Shown here piece after piece: positions 1 through 9,892 of a stretch of 64,000 nucleotides of DNA. The DNA comes from Cerioporus squamosus (Eukaryota; Basidiomycota; Agaricomycetes; Polyporales; Polyporaceae). The notes beneath the pieces are model-generated. The model was not told the DNA's origin. It saw only the letters and a list, made by a program, of their open reading frames with translations, and did not search any database. The translations under genes were made by a program, and so were the position numbers. Numbering within the stretch: position 1 is the stretch's first letter; the number at the start of each line of letters is the position of its first letter. The stretch spans positions 33,144 through 97,143 of the forward strand of contig JABYQS010000145.1 in the NCBI GenBank assembly GCA_022592435.1. Reading direction: 5' to 3'.

Positions 1-1296
1 CCGAACCCTCGTGCCACCGTCGGCGGAAATGCGAGCGGAAAGGAGGCTGCGGAGAAGAAGCTGACGTTCAGAACGGGTGTCGACGGGTAATCCGCTGGCG
101 GTAGAAGGACTTCTGTGGCGAGCTTCGTCTTCTCAGGTATCGAGAGGAACGAAGGGATGTCATACCTACCAGACGGCACACGCAGAGTTAGCCGTCGTTC
201 AAGGTATTCAGATATGTCGCATGGCGACGGAGAAGGTACCCACCAGTCATGCGTGCGCACAAGAGTGCCCTTCAGCGTCCATGTGAACCCGTCCTTCTCG
301 CTATCCGGCCACGCCGTCGGGTGAATGCCCATACCCTCCAGCCCGTTCTCCCACCCGCTGCCATCGCCCCCAAAGCGACTGAGCATGACGACCTTCCCGC
401 GCACTTCGCCCAGCGTCGGGATCCTGTTCTCCAGGAACCACATGTCCCGGCCGCCAGGTCCGTCCATGATCTCCTCGTGCACGCATTCCGAGAAGTACGG
501 CAGCGGAGTGGTGGCGAAGTCTTCTTGTTTAATGGACATGACTACGGCTTCGTGGCAGGTCTCTGGGGCCGTGAGGAATTCGTGAATGGTACTGAGGATG
601 TCTTGGAAGGGCGTACGCTGCGGGTATATGCCGTGGTATGCAAGGAGACGGCCATCCACGACAGCCAATCGGATATCCAGGACGCGGATGCCGGACTGCA
701 GTTGGACGCCAAGCGGTGTGGAGAGAGACTGGCATTGGGATATGGGCCACCCGTAGAAGGCCATGCTAGATACTCGCATGTCAGTGGTATGGCTGGGCGC
801 AGCGTAGCGTTTGATGAACATACGTATCATGAGTACCAGGGAGGAGAAGCGACGACAACGGAAGCGAATCCGGCATCTTGGACAAGAAACTAGCGAGGTC
901 ACGACGTTCAAATACAGACAACTTGTAGGATCCCTTGGATATCTAGTCCTCACACAGTTTGGCATCAATCGTTCACTACAAGTCGGCGTAGATACGACAT
1001 ACCTTGCTACAATAAATTCGCCACGGGGCATCCGGAGGGCCGTGAACAGATTTCCATTTGGCCCCCAGTTTCAAGGGGATGGTAGCCGCGAGAGAGTTAG
1101 GCAGGTTGAGTTCCTCCTTCTCTGAACCACATTGCTCGATGTGCAGACTGTTGCACACCTCCGGTGCTGTGATCGTTGCTGACGTATGCGGTAGTACCGC
1201 GACGCTGGCCTGGCCGTCGGCCTCTCCAGTGAGACCCGGCGACTGGACGCGTATCAACAGAGCTTCATCAATCTCATTGGCAAGAGTGAGCTTCAT
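1..1296 (-). CDS. PI-PLC X-domain phosphodiesterase (C-terminus off the window)
   Basis: Likely cleaves a phosphoinositide or related phosphodiester, by family. Exons on the minus strand are 1296-1003, 942-824 and 765 to beyond base 1; both introns are GT-AG and the phases agree. The N-terminal ~98 residues form a beta-rich module often fused in fungal members. Exon 2 ends with the block PGTHDT, whose His is the first catalytic His of the X domain. Exon 3 continues with MAFYGWPISQ, LDIRLAVVDGRLLAYHG (second His) and FLENRIPTLGEVRGKVVMLSR, the usual PI-PLC-X order. The start is the ATG before KLTLANEID; longer upstream frames lack support. The frame stays open through the left edge, so the C-terminus is missing here. 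Divergent from the F-box gene at 1793. The family is clear; the substrate is not. Confidence 0.88.
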
Positions 1297-1792
1297 CTGC
1301 GCGGGGATGAGAGGAGGCGGGTCAGCGTTCGTGCTCAACTCGAATACAAGGAGATGGCTGTGACGCCCTGAACTGCAAGGGACACCTTGAACTTTCCGCA
1401 TCGAGCGAGCTGCGTCGGGGTGGCGGTGCTCTCCAGTTCAAGTATGCAAGTTGTTCTCACGACGTGTTGTCCGCAACAGTCCGCTGGCTTCGTTCCCGAG
1501 CAATGGTCGGATCCGCAGGCCGCAGACACAGGTTTGCAGCATACGATGGCAGCGGCTCCGGATGAGCCGAGACTGTCGTTACAAGCCTTATTCAGTGGTC
1601 GGAGGCCCCCGTCAAATGACATGCCAGTACTGAGGGTACCACCTGTCCATTTAACGGACTCAAGCGGGTGCATATTGTGACAAAGAACGACGACAAAGTG
1701 TTTGTGATACTTATCCGAGCCTGAGGCCCATAAGTATGGTTGCTGAAGCCGACGACCTCCCCATCTGAAATTCTGATCTGGCGCGAACAGTC
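1297..1792. promoter_or_regulatory. Divergent intergenic region between the PI-PLC and F-box genes
   Basis: About 500 bp between two outward-facing genes, so it should hold both promoters. Short frames here (for example 1335-1673 minus) have no recognisable motif. I see no convincing core promoter element. Confidence 0.4.
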
Positions 1793-3533
1793 ATGCTTCT
1801 CACTGCTTGTAGCGAATACTTGACAGGGCTCTTCCGGGACGGTACGTATGCCAGTATTCTCTGAGGCCGTTTGCGAGCTATGATGCTCATGACAGTTTGG
1901 CATAGTCTCGAACATTGTGTTCCCAGTTACTCTCTCAACAGGAGCACGTCCGCTCTGGGATCAGCTCCGAGCAATCGCGGTCACCGAAGCGGTCTCAGAG
2001 CCACCACCACCTCTTCTCCCACTAGAGCTCGAGTACATACATGATAATTGAACACCTACACGATGACCCCCGGGCCCTGCGAGCGTGCTCCCTGGTTTGC
2101 AAGGATTGGGCCCCGACGACGCGAAGACACCTCTTTCGCAAACTACACGCTTCAGGGATGGACGAGCTCGAAACCCTCCCGTCACTTCTCTCATCTGCTC
2201 CGGACATCCACGCGAGCATTCAGTGCCTCATTCTCGATGGCGCCGGCTTGGACGCAGACTACGTCGTGTCGCTCCGTGCCGTCATGAAGCTCATATCCGG
2301 CTTGCCGAAGCTGCGCGAACTCGACATCTCCGATCTGCCCTTCTTCGTGGACCCGGGCGTCGTCTATACTCCCCATCGCCACTCCCTCCGTCGTCTGAGC
2401 CTGGCGGAGTCGCGTTGCCAGAGAGACCATTTCCTGTCCCTGATGAACATCATCGCGCTGTTCTCCAACATCGACGAGCTGCACCTCTCGGTGGTGGATG
2501 ATGACCAGGTTCGGGAGCCTCTTCCTCCGCCCGAACAGCTCGTCCAGGAGGGCTTGATCCCGTCGGGGGGACCCGTCGAGATCCACACCCTGAAGGCTCC
2601 AGAGCTCGAACCCCACTGGCTTCCGATCCTCTATGCCACCCTTCGCACGACCGGAGCGCTCTCAAGCACTGCGCCGATGATAGACGTGACCTTATCCTAC
2701 GACGTCCAAGAGCACGAGCATCCTTCGTTCAGGGACGACGAAGACGTGCTGCGTGTCCTCATCAACGCCTATGGCACCTTCCTCCGACAACTCGGCCCGT
2801 CCATACGTCGACTTGATTTCGATTTCTTATACCCCATCGCGCTGGGACATGCATGTAAGGGCGAATTTTGTTAGTCCACTTGCACTTCGTGAAACTCACC
2901 CACCGACTATTCGTAGACTTCACGGGACAGTGGGACATCCTCGGCCTCTCTGCGTGCAAGAACCTCGAAAATCTGAAGCTCCGCCTCGATACTGCGACGA
3001 TCTACTTCGACCCCGATGCTACAGAGATTGTGTCGGACGCCTACTCGGCTTACCTGGAGATCTTGTCCATCGCGCAGTTCCCAAAGTTGGAGGGGATGAC
3101 ACTGTGCATTGCCGTGTGCGACCGTATGGAGAACGACCCAATCTTCGACCTGGATTGGGAGCGCCTCGAAGCGACGCTGTGCAGGCGTCCGATGCTGAAG
3201 ACATTCTTGCTCGACGTGTTCTTCGGCGTCTCTAGATACTCGCTGCAGCCGTTCACGTCCAGGCTTGGCGGGCTCGGGCCGAAGCTGCTGTTCAAATGCT
3301 TTGCGGTGTGTTCTCGTGCGATTGTCGTGGAGTGGCCGGTTACTCAACGGACACTGTGCCGTCAATAGCCCGCTCCTGGATTCGGGAGATTTGATGACGA
3401 GGACGGCGTGAATAGTGATTATGATGATGATGATGAAGGCCTGACCTCCGTCACCGACGAAGCTGGTGCATCTACTTCCGGGAAGACTGATGACGGAGAC
3501 GAGGACGAGTTGAGTGAGATGCATGCCTTGTGA
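1793..3533 (+). pseudogene. F-box/LRR-like gene with a 4-bp insertion inside the F-box
   Basis: Exons 1793-1841, 1906-2854, 2917-3305 and 3369-3533, modelled from the paralogue at 25613-27337; the first three introns sit at the same places and phases. Exon 2 encodes LLPLELEY, then a 4-bp tandem duplication (ACATACAT, 2035-2042) shifts the frame before MIIEHLHDDPRALRACSLVCKDW. The F-box is therefore split between two frames. A new start at the ATG at 2041 would give a protein with only the second half of the F-box. The rest (LRR-like body, and an Asp/Glu-rich tail in exon 4) is open to a TGA. An intact copy would recruit targets to an SCF ubiquitin ligase. Either an N-truncated protein or an early pseudogene. 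Confidence 0.72.
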
Positions 3534-3989
3534 CCATACATCGCTCTTGATTTACCTAGAAGTACGAATCACGGACATTGTCATCCTGTAAAGCTCTCCT
3601 TTACACACACTGTACTGTAGGAATCTTGTATATAGTGCGGAGTGCACCGCGTAAAGAGCCTTGCGAAGCACGTCGATGCGTTCATCAGGCTCGACGGGCT
3701 ATTAGTATCAGGCGCATTCAGAGCGCAACGCCCGTCGTTCATGATCAGTTGACATCATGGTCCAGGCCTGAGTACTGAGTACTGAGCACTGAAAGACGAC
3801 AATAAAATATACAAGCATAATTCTACAGATCAGCAGCGTACACTGAGTATGCGAGGGACTGCAACAAAGCAACTATACATAGGGCGCACCGATATATACA
3901 ATACTTCGCACCTATCCATTATACAAGACCACGTACGATATATCTAGGCCCGACATGCACCCAGGGGGGAAATGCGCGGCATTTGACCC
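3534..3989. other. Intergenic region between convergent 3' ends
   Basis: Holds the 3' flanks of the F-box gene and of SCAP, which converge here. AT-rich stretches near 3800-3950 fit 3' UTR or polyadenylation sequence. No coding signal seen. Confidence 0.4.
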
Positions 3990-6900
3990 TCACTCCGCCT
4001 TCATGCTTCCATGTCTGCCCTCCCTAGAGGGCTTGGAGGACGATCCTGGATTCGAGCTCCCAGTCCGCGCAGCGTCGAACCTGAACAGGCCGACGGTGTT
4101 TCCAAACCCGGCGAGACAGCAGCTGGGGGTGCTCACGAACGGCGACACCCGTGTGAAGTGCAGCCTCGGTACGACGCCCCTTCGCTTCGGCAGCGGCGCA
4201 GTGAGGCGAACCGAGCCCGTGCTCGCGTTCGTCTCGTACTTCCGCCGTCGGGGCGGCTCGCGGCTGAGAGCGAGCAGTGGCGACGTCTGCAGGCGGCCAT
4301 CCGTCGGGTCGAACGTCCACAGCTCCCACCTATCGAGGGCGGCTGCCGTTAGCCCACCCGAATACTCCGACATTAGATGCGCCTTCGGGTCCGTGCGCGT
4401 CCGCCGCGGGAGTGGTTGTCGTGCTCGGCGACGTATGCCGACAACCTTATCGCGCCCCACGTCCCAGCCCCCGCGCTCGACAGTCGCCTCTGCGACCCGC
4501 ACCACAACGAGGCTCTGCCATATGGAAGGCTGAGCTGGTGTCGCGAGGAAACTTGACGCTGGGGTTACGTCCTGCGGGCCCAGCGGTGGCTCGTCTTCAA
4601 AGTAGTCAGGGTTGCTCAGAAAGAACGTCTCCGAGGCCCGCCGGAGGGTGTCCTTCTCCGAAGCCCGACGGGAATGTACACCGTGGCCGGACACTGGGAA
4701 TGCACTCGGAGGCGACTCCGATATGGATGACATCCTGGAGCGGGGGCGAACGGGAGTATTGGTGCCGGTCGAAGCCACCGATGCATTGCTGCCGCTGCGA
4801 GAGCGATGACTCAGAAGGCTGGATCGAGGAGCTTGCTGTGGCAGGTTGCGTGGACATGAACACCGACGTGTGGGGAGAGTCAAGTAGGCACGGTAGAACT
4901 GAACAATGTGCCCCACAGAGAAGGTGATGGAGAAGTTCTCGACTGGGAGTTCGCCGCATGTAGTGCACACCGATGTATGCACCGGGGAGAGCTTCAAGCC
5001 GCCGATATCGCCAAAGGGCTCCTCGAGGATGAACAGGCATTCGCGCGTCGACGCGTCCCAGAGAGAGATGACGCCAGCCTGGGTGGCGGCAGCGACGATA
5101 ACCCTCGTCGCCCCGTCCAGTTCGACGCTGCACACGTGTGCCTTGGCGACTTGATCTGACGGATTGCCCGCCGCGATGGAACATTCACCTGCGAACACCG
5201 GGTTTGCCCTGTTCACGTCGCACAACTCGAACACCCCATCGTCCAAGGAGAAGCCCACGAGTAGCCGGCCGTCTGCGTGGATAGGGAGGAGCATGGACTT
5301 CATGACTGACGCCGCACGAGAGGGTCTGATGTACCGTGGACTAGTGAAGGATAAGATGTCCCACTCGACCACGTAGTCGCTCTCGTACGAGGCATAGAGA
5401 TGACATGTCAGCTGTGAAGCCGAGTCTGCCACAGGGCTCGTAGGTCGGGTGGAAGACGTGCCCCCGGTCCCGGCATTGAATGAGCTTGTGAAGTGAAGGG
5501 AAGTGACGCCGAAGGTGAGCTGGTCGAGTTGGAGATGAGGGAGGGGCTTGATCTGGTCCTTCCCGATGAGGAAGACAGCGATAGTTCCGGAGCCAGTACC
5601 AACAGCGCAAACGTTGCCCAAGCTATGCATAGCCACCGCTGTGATGGTCGTAGCAGCGGAAGGCGTACTCGCACTGCCGACGACAAAATTGGAGGTATCG
5701 ACCACGACGTGCGACTGCGTCTCGGTTCGCCAGATGACTAACTCGTTCTGCAGACCAACGGTCGCGATCGTCTTCCCGTCCTCACTAGCAGCGATGAGAT
5801 CGACGTCCGTTGCAAATGCGCGAGGTAGAGTTGTGAAGGATATGCCGCCCTCCACAGAGACGGCCTCGCCTGATGTCGGAGCCTCCGGCTCAGTAGCGTG
5901 CCTCTGGGCCTCCAGTAACTCCGCGTCCTTGAGCAGGTACAGCAGGAGCCCGTACAGCAGCAGTGTAGTTCCGGTGATAGGCATGACGAAGGTCTTCAGC
6001 AGCCATACCACTGGGCGGAGTATACGAGCCCGGAAGCGCGACACACGTGGTCTGGAAGGCTTTGCGAGGTCCGCGGAAACGGGGTCCAAGACCTTGGTGT
6101 CCGTATCGCCAAGAACGAGAATGGTGGGCGACTCGATGCGGACATGGACAAGGGGGTCTCCATGCGGATTAAGGATTTGCCATACCCGTTGCGCGGGAGA
6201 GATGATGTCTGGAGCGAGATTCTGGCCCTTCGATAAGTGCGCCAGTGGGTTCCGCGCTGGCGCCTTGGTCGCTGGTTTGCTCCCAACCGCTTGGGGAGAC
6301 GTGGTGTAGTAGAGTGTAGCAGTGATGGCGAGAAGCTTCAGTCAAAATCAGAATCGGTCGAGCAGAGGATGAAGTGGCGACTAACCAGGAATAGACTGAT
6401 GTTCTTCCCTGGCCGGCCACGCATCAGATCCCTCGACGCCTGCCATGTAGAACCTAGTTTCGACTTGGAGGGCTGCACGGTGGTGTTCCTCGGGTCTGTG
6501 ATGGTCGTGGGAGTGAGGTTGGTCCCTTGGCGCAGTAACTCGTCGAGCTGGGCAAAGGGTCAGCCAAGGGTTCCCACTCGCACTCAAGAGATTGAGACTA
6601 CCTCCAAACGTTGAATATCGATAGACACAACAGTCACAAAGAAAGTATGCACCAAGAACCAGTGGGCCACAAGGACGACGATGGAGAAGGCGCAGAACTG
6701 CCTAATTGCTCCTGTGGCAAAGACTGCGATCACACCAAGGACGGCGTTGTACGACACAACCTTGAGCGTGTTTGAGGTACCCGCACGACTGAGGCCTTGG
6801 GCAATCCGCTCCTTCACGGGAAGGGTTATGGATGTTTTCACCACTGCATCGACCTGCGAAGAACATCAGTACACGTATGAGTGAGCAGAAACACTCCTAC

Positions 6901-8125
6901 GTACGATGCTAGCCATATTCTCGACGCCGATGAATACGACGATTATCGGGAACAACTCCAGAGGCACCATAGTAACGCGGAAGCCAACCAGCGCACAGAC
7001 GCTGACACTGGTAATCGTACTGACCACGATCTCGACGAGTCCCGTGAACGCAAGACCGATGCGGGAGTGCACCATGTCCATTTGGTGGAATAGCTTGAAG
7101 CAGTAGATGCTGAATGTGGCGTAGGTCACATATGTGAAGAGCGATAGGATGGTGAAGCGGTTCCGCAGAGACACATGTTGTCGATACTGTCGCGGAACCG
7201 TCAGCAGTCGGGTCGTACGAGCAAACCCCTGGCTCACCTCCAAAGCGATTAAACGAGGCTCTTGAGCAAGAACAACGAGCTCGCCCGCGCTTCCAGTGGC
7301 ATCCTCCAAAGCGTGTAGCCACTGGAAATGTCCCTCCTTGCTGAAACAATCAGCTTCAGGGAAGAAATACGTGAGAACCAAGAACATTGCTGCGTCGATG
7401 TGATCGGAGTGTGGGTCCAGAAGCTCACGGCCTGCGAGGACCATGTCCGGCGTGATCGGCACATCGGAAATAGAGATGTTTTGAGCCAAGTTCAGCGTAT
7501 CCAGGACGTTGTCGTCGCTGGCCAGCATATGTTCGTCATAGTTCCAGAAGACCAAGGGACTGAGGGCAAAGCAGGACCCGGCGCGCGTCTGCAGACAAGG
7601 GATACCGCGCTTTGAGAGAACTTCAGATATTCGATGTTCCAATTTGAGGGTAGCGTGCAGAGTACTCTTGTCAAGGGCACCGAGACCTTCCTCGGGAGAG
7701 ATGCTGCCTACTAAGACACGTTCCTCACGAAGAATACCCTCCATCCCGCATCTCGCCCGAGCAACGGAGTCTCCCCTTACGCGCAAGGCCACATCACCCT
7801 CCCACAAATGTCGTAGGTCATGTTGTGCGAAGTAGCTTGAGATATCATCAGGCGTAAGGAAGGAGTCGAGGACACGGAGGGTGAAGCCGGCGAAGTACTG
7901 AGTCTGGGACGAGTAGTAGCTGGCGATAGCGGGGAACAAGAGAGATGTGATGACAACCGAGGAGACAAGGATAAGGCGTATTTGATGGGTTGCGCAGTGG
8001 CTGTAGGGGGTTGAGTATGTGGAAGGGGAGAGAGAACCAGTAGATACGCACATGCCGAAGCGATAGAAGAATTGTGTTCCAAGGAGCCTCGCGCGCTGCA
8101 GCGCGGATGACATTGTTGTGTTCAT
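3990..8125 (-). CDS. SCP1: SREBP cleavage-activating protein (SCAP)
   Basis: Membrane sterol sensor that escorts SREBP-type transcription factors from ER to Golgi. Exons 8125-6905, 6853-6602, 6547-6386 and 6335-3990 all join in phase, giving about 1,326 residues. TM1 lies near residues 50-70 after the SCAP-like block HCATHQIRLILVSSVVITSL. The sterol-sensing domain covers about 324-490, with blocks like GLAFTGLVEIVVSTI, LFPIIVVFIGVENM, VKERIAQGLS and VVSIDIQRLE. A last TM segment follows exon 4's start, around FVMPITGTTLLLYGLLLYLL. The C-terminal half is a WD40-like propeller (NELVIWRTE, GVISLWDAS, DRWELWTFD) interrupted by Ser-rich loops. The start is the ATG before NTTMSS; the frame is open farther upstream to 8665 but runs into the PDX1 5' region. 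Divergent from PDX1 over about 430 bp. Confidence 0.92.
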
Positions 8126-8559
8126 CACTCCGCGAGTCGACGAGTCGGTCGGCAGGCTCTGGTCGATGTTCAGACAGAAACAGACGAGAGGAGGAGGTTC
8201 ATGATGACGGGGGAAAGCAGAGGAAAGCAATGCCTCCGCCGGGTCCGAGGCAGCCGGGCGTTTGTAGGGGCTTCCCCCGACCCCTCCTCGGACCGCGCAA
8301 CAGACAAGGCTATTTTGGCCCTCTAAGTCGTGAAAGTTCACTCTCGAACTATGCTTTGGGTTCTGATTACTCCGAGACTCTATAATTCCCGGCGACAAGG
8401 TCGCGCACTGGCAGGAGAGGCCTGCTTCGCGCATGTACGTGAGCGGTCTCACGCGAGGCACACGCGTGTCGGGTTTCGCCGGAGCAGCAGGCGCCCATAG
8501 TCCGCCGTGACGAAGGCAAGCGCGTCTTGCGAGCTGAACGTACGACCTTGACCACCAAA
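8126..8559. promoter_or_regulatory. Divergent promoter region SCAP / PDX1
   Basis: 434 bp between the two start codons. The SCAP frame is open through it, but the translation is low in family resemblance and the opposite gene starts inside that frame, so I treat it as 5' UTR and promoter. No sterol-regulatory element was identified with confidence. Confidence 0.45.
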
Positions 8560-9732
8560 ATGCAGTCCATCCACCACGTCTCCAAGGCGGCCCTTCGCTC
8601 GACATCGAGCAGAAGATGTGAGTTCTAAAATGTACGGATAGCGAGGCACTGTGGCTGATTGTCAATACTCACAGGGATGCACATGACCGCGGCGCGGAAC
8701 GCGGTCACGAAATTCGCGATGCCTGCCATGTCGCCGACGATGACGGAGGGAGGGATTGCGTCGTGGAAGGTGAAGGAGGGCGACACGTTCACTGCTGGGG
8801 ACGTGCTCTTGGAGATTGTATGTCTGCAACCCTAATGTTTAACAGAGAGCGCTGACGGGCCCACTCGACGTTGCAGGAGACGGACAAGGCCACGATTGAC
8901 GTAGAGGCGCAGGATGACGGTGTCGTGGGGAAGATCTTGGTGCGTTATACTCGAGCTGGCCTGAATGCTCTACATACTCATAACATGGTTGCAGGCCCCT
9001 GACGGCACGAAGAACGTGCCAGTAGGGAAGACCATTGCCCTCCTCGCTGAAGAGGGCGACGACATCTCCAACCTTGAAGTACCCGCAGACGAGCCCGCAT
9101 CCTCTGCGCAGCCATCCCAGCCCCAGCCCACCGCTCAACCCTCCTCGTCCGCTTCCTCGCAGCCACCCCCGGCTGCCGTGAAGAAGACGTCCGCTCCTCC
9201 TTCCTCCCACCACGAGATTCCGAAGACCTCTCGCCCACTCTTCCCATCTGTCCTCCGACTAATACAGGAGCACGGCATCACGCAGGCAGAGATCGACAAG
9301 GTCAAGGGCACCGGTGTGCGCGGGATGCTCACCAAGGGCGATGTCCTCGCGCACCTCGGTCTCGCGTCCTCGCCATTGGGCACCTTCCACGAAACCCCCG
9401 CTCCCGACCCCAAGACCGACGCTAAGACGGGAGCGAAGGTTGAGCAGAAGGAGCAGCCCGCTCTCCTGGATGGCGCGGCGGTCCGCAGACTGATTGTGGG
9501 CAACATGCTTGAGGCGTCGATCAGGGCGCGTGCCGCTGCAGGTGAGTCTTACGTCCTTGAATCGCGCGGTAGCGGAGTGCTTATGGATCCCCCAGTTCCC
9601 AAAGAGCCTGCGGACTTCGACTCTATTATTGCGGACTACCTCCCCCCTCCCCAGAAGAAGTCTTCACCCCCTGCTTCGGAACCTTCACCGTCGAAGCCCC
9701 AGGCTGCCAACTACTTGGAAGGGCTCTTGTAG
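8560..9732 (+). CDS. PDX1: Pyruvate dehydrogenase complex E3-binding protein X
   Basis: Non-catalytic subunit that tethers dihydrolipoamide dehydrogenase (E3) to the E2 core of the mitochondrial pyruvate dehydrogenase complex. Exons 8560-8617, 8675-8817, 8877-8939, 8995-9541 and 9596-9732, about 315 residues. The first ~25 residues are Arg/Ser-rich and fit a mitochondrial presequence. The lipoyl domain begins [15 protein letters not shown] and carries the lipoyl-Lys motif [12 protein letters not shown] Pro/Ser/Ala linker follows, then the peripheral subunit-binding domain ([31 protein letters not shown]). There is no acyltransferase domain or HxxxD motif, which separates PDX1 from E2. The last intron (9542-9595) is 54 nt and open in frame, so its retention would add 18 residues. 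Convergent with RAD1, 160 bp apart. Confidence 0.93.
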
Positions 9733-9892
9733 TGTACTCACACCTTGGTAATACATAGACTATGATGACATCTGCTCAGTTGCTCGACCCTTGGACTCTT
9801 ATACCGCAAAGCAGGGAAATTGACTATGGATACATACCAACACGAACCAGGTATACACGAGCATTGGGAGGGAAACAAAAGCATCCAGTGGT

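Noticed and set aside
249..893. 214-residue plus-strand ORF
   Set aside because: It is the antisense of the PI-PLC X-domain gene, whose minus-strand translation carries the family motifs.
5548..6309. 253-residue plus-strand ORF
   Set aside because: Antisense of SCAP exon 4; no motif of its own.
8126..8665. N-terminal extension of SCAP (180 residues in frame)
   Set aside because: No resemblance to SCAP, which starts just before HCATHQIR; the extension also overlaps the PDX1 first exon on the other strand.
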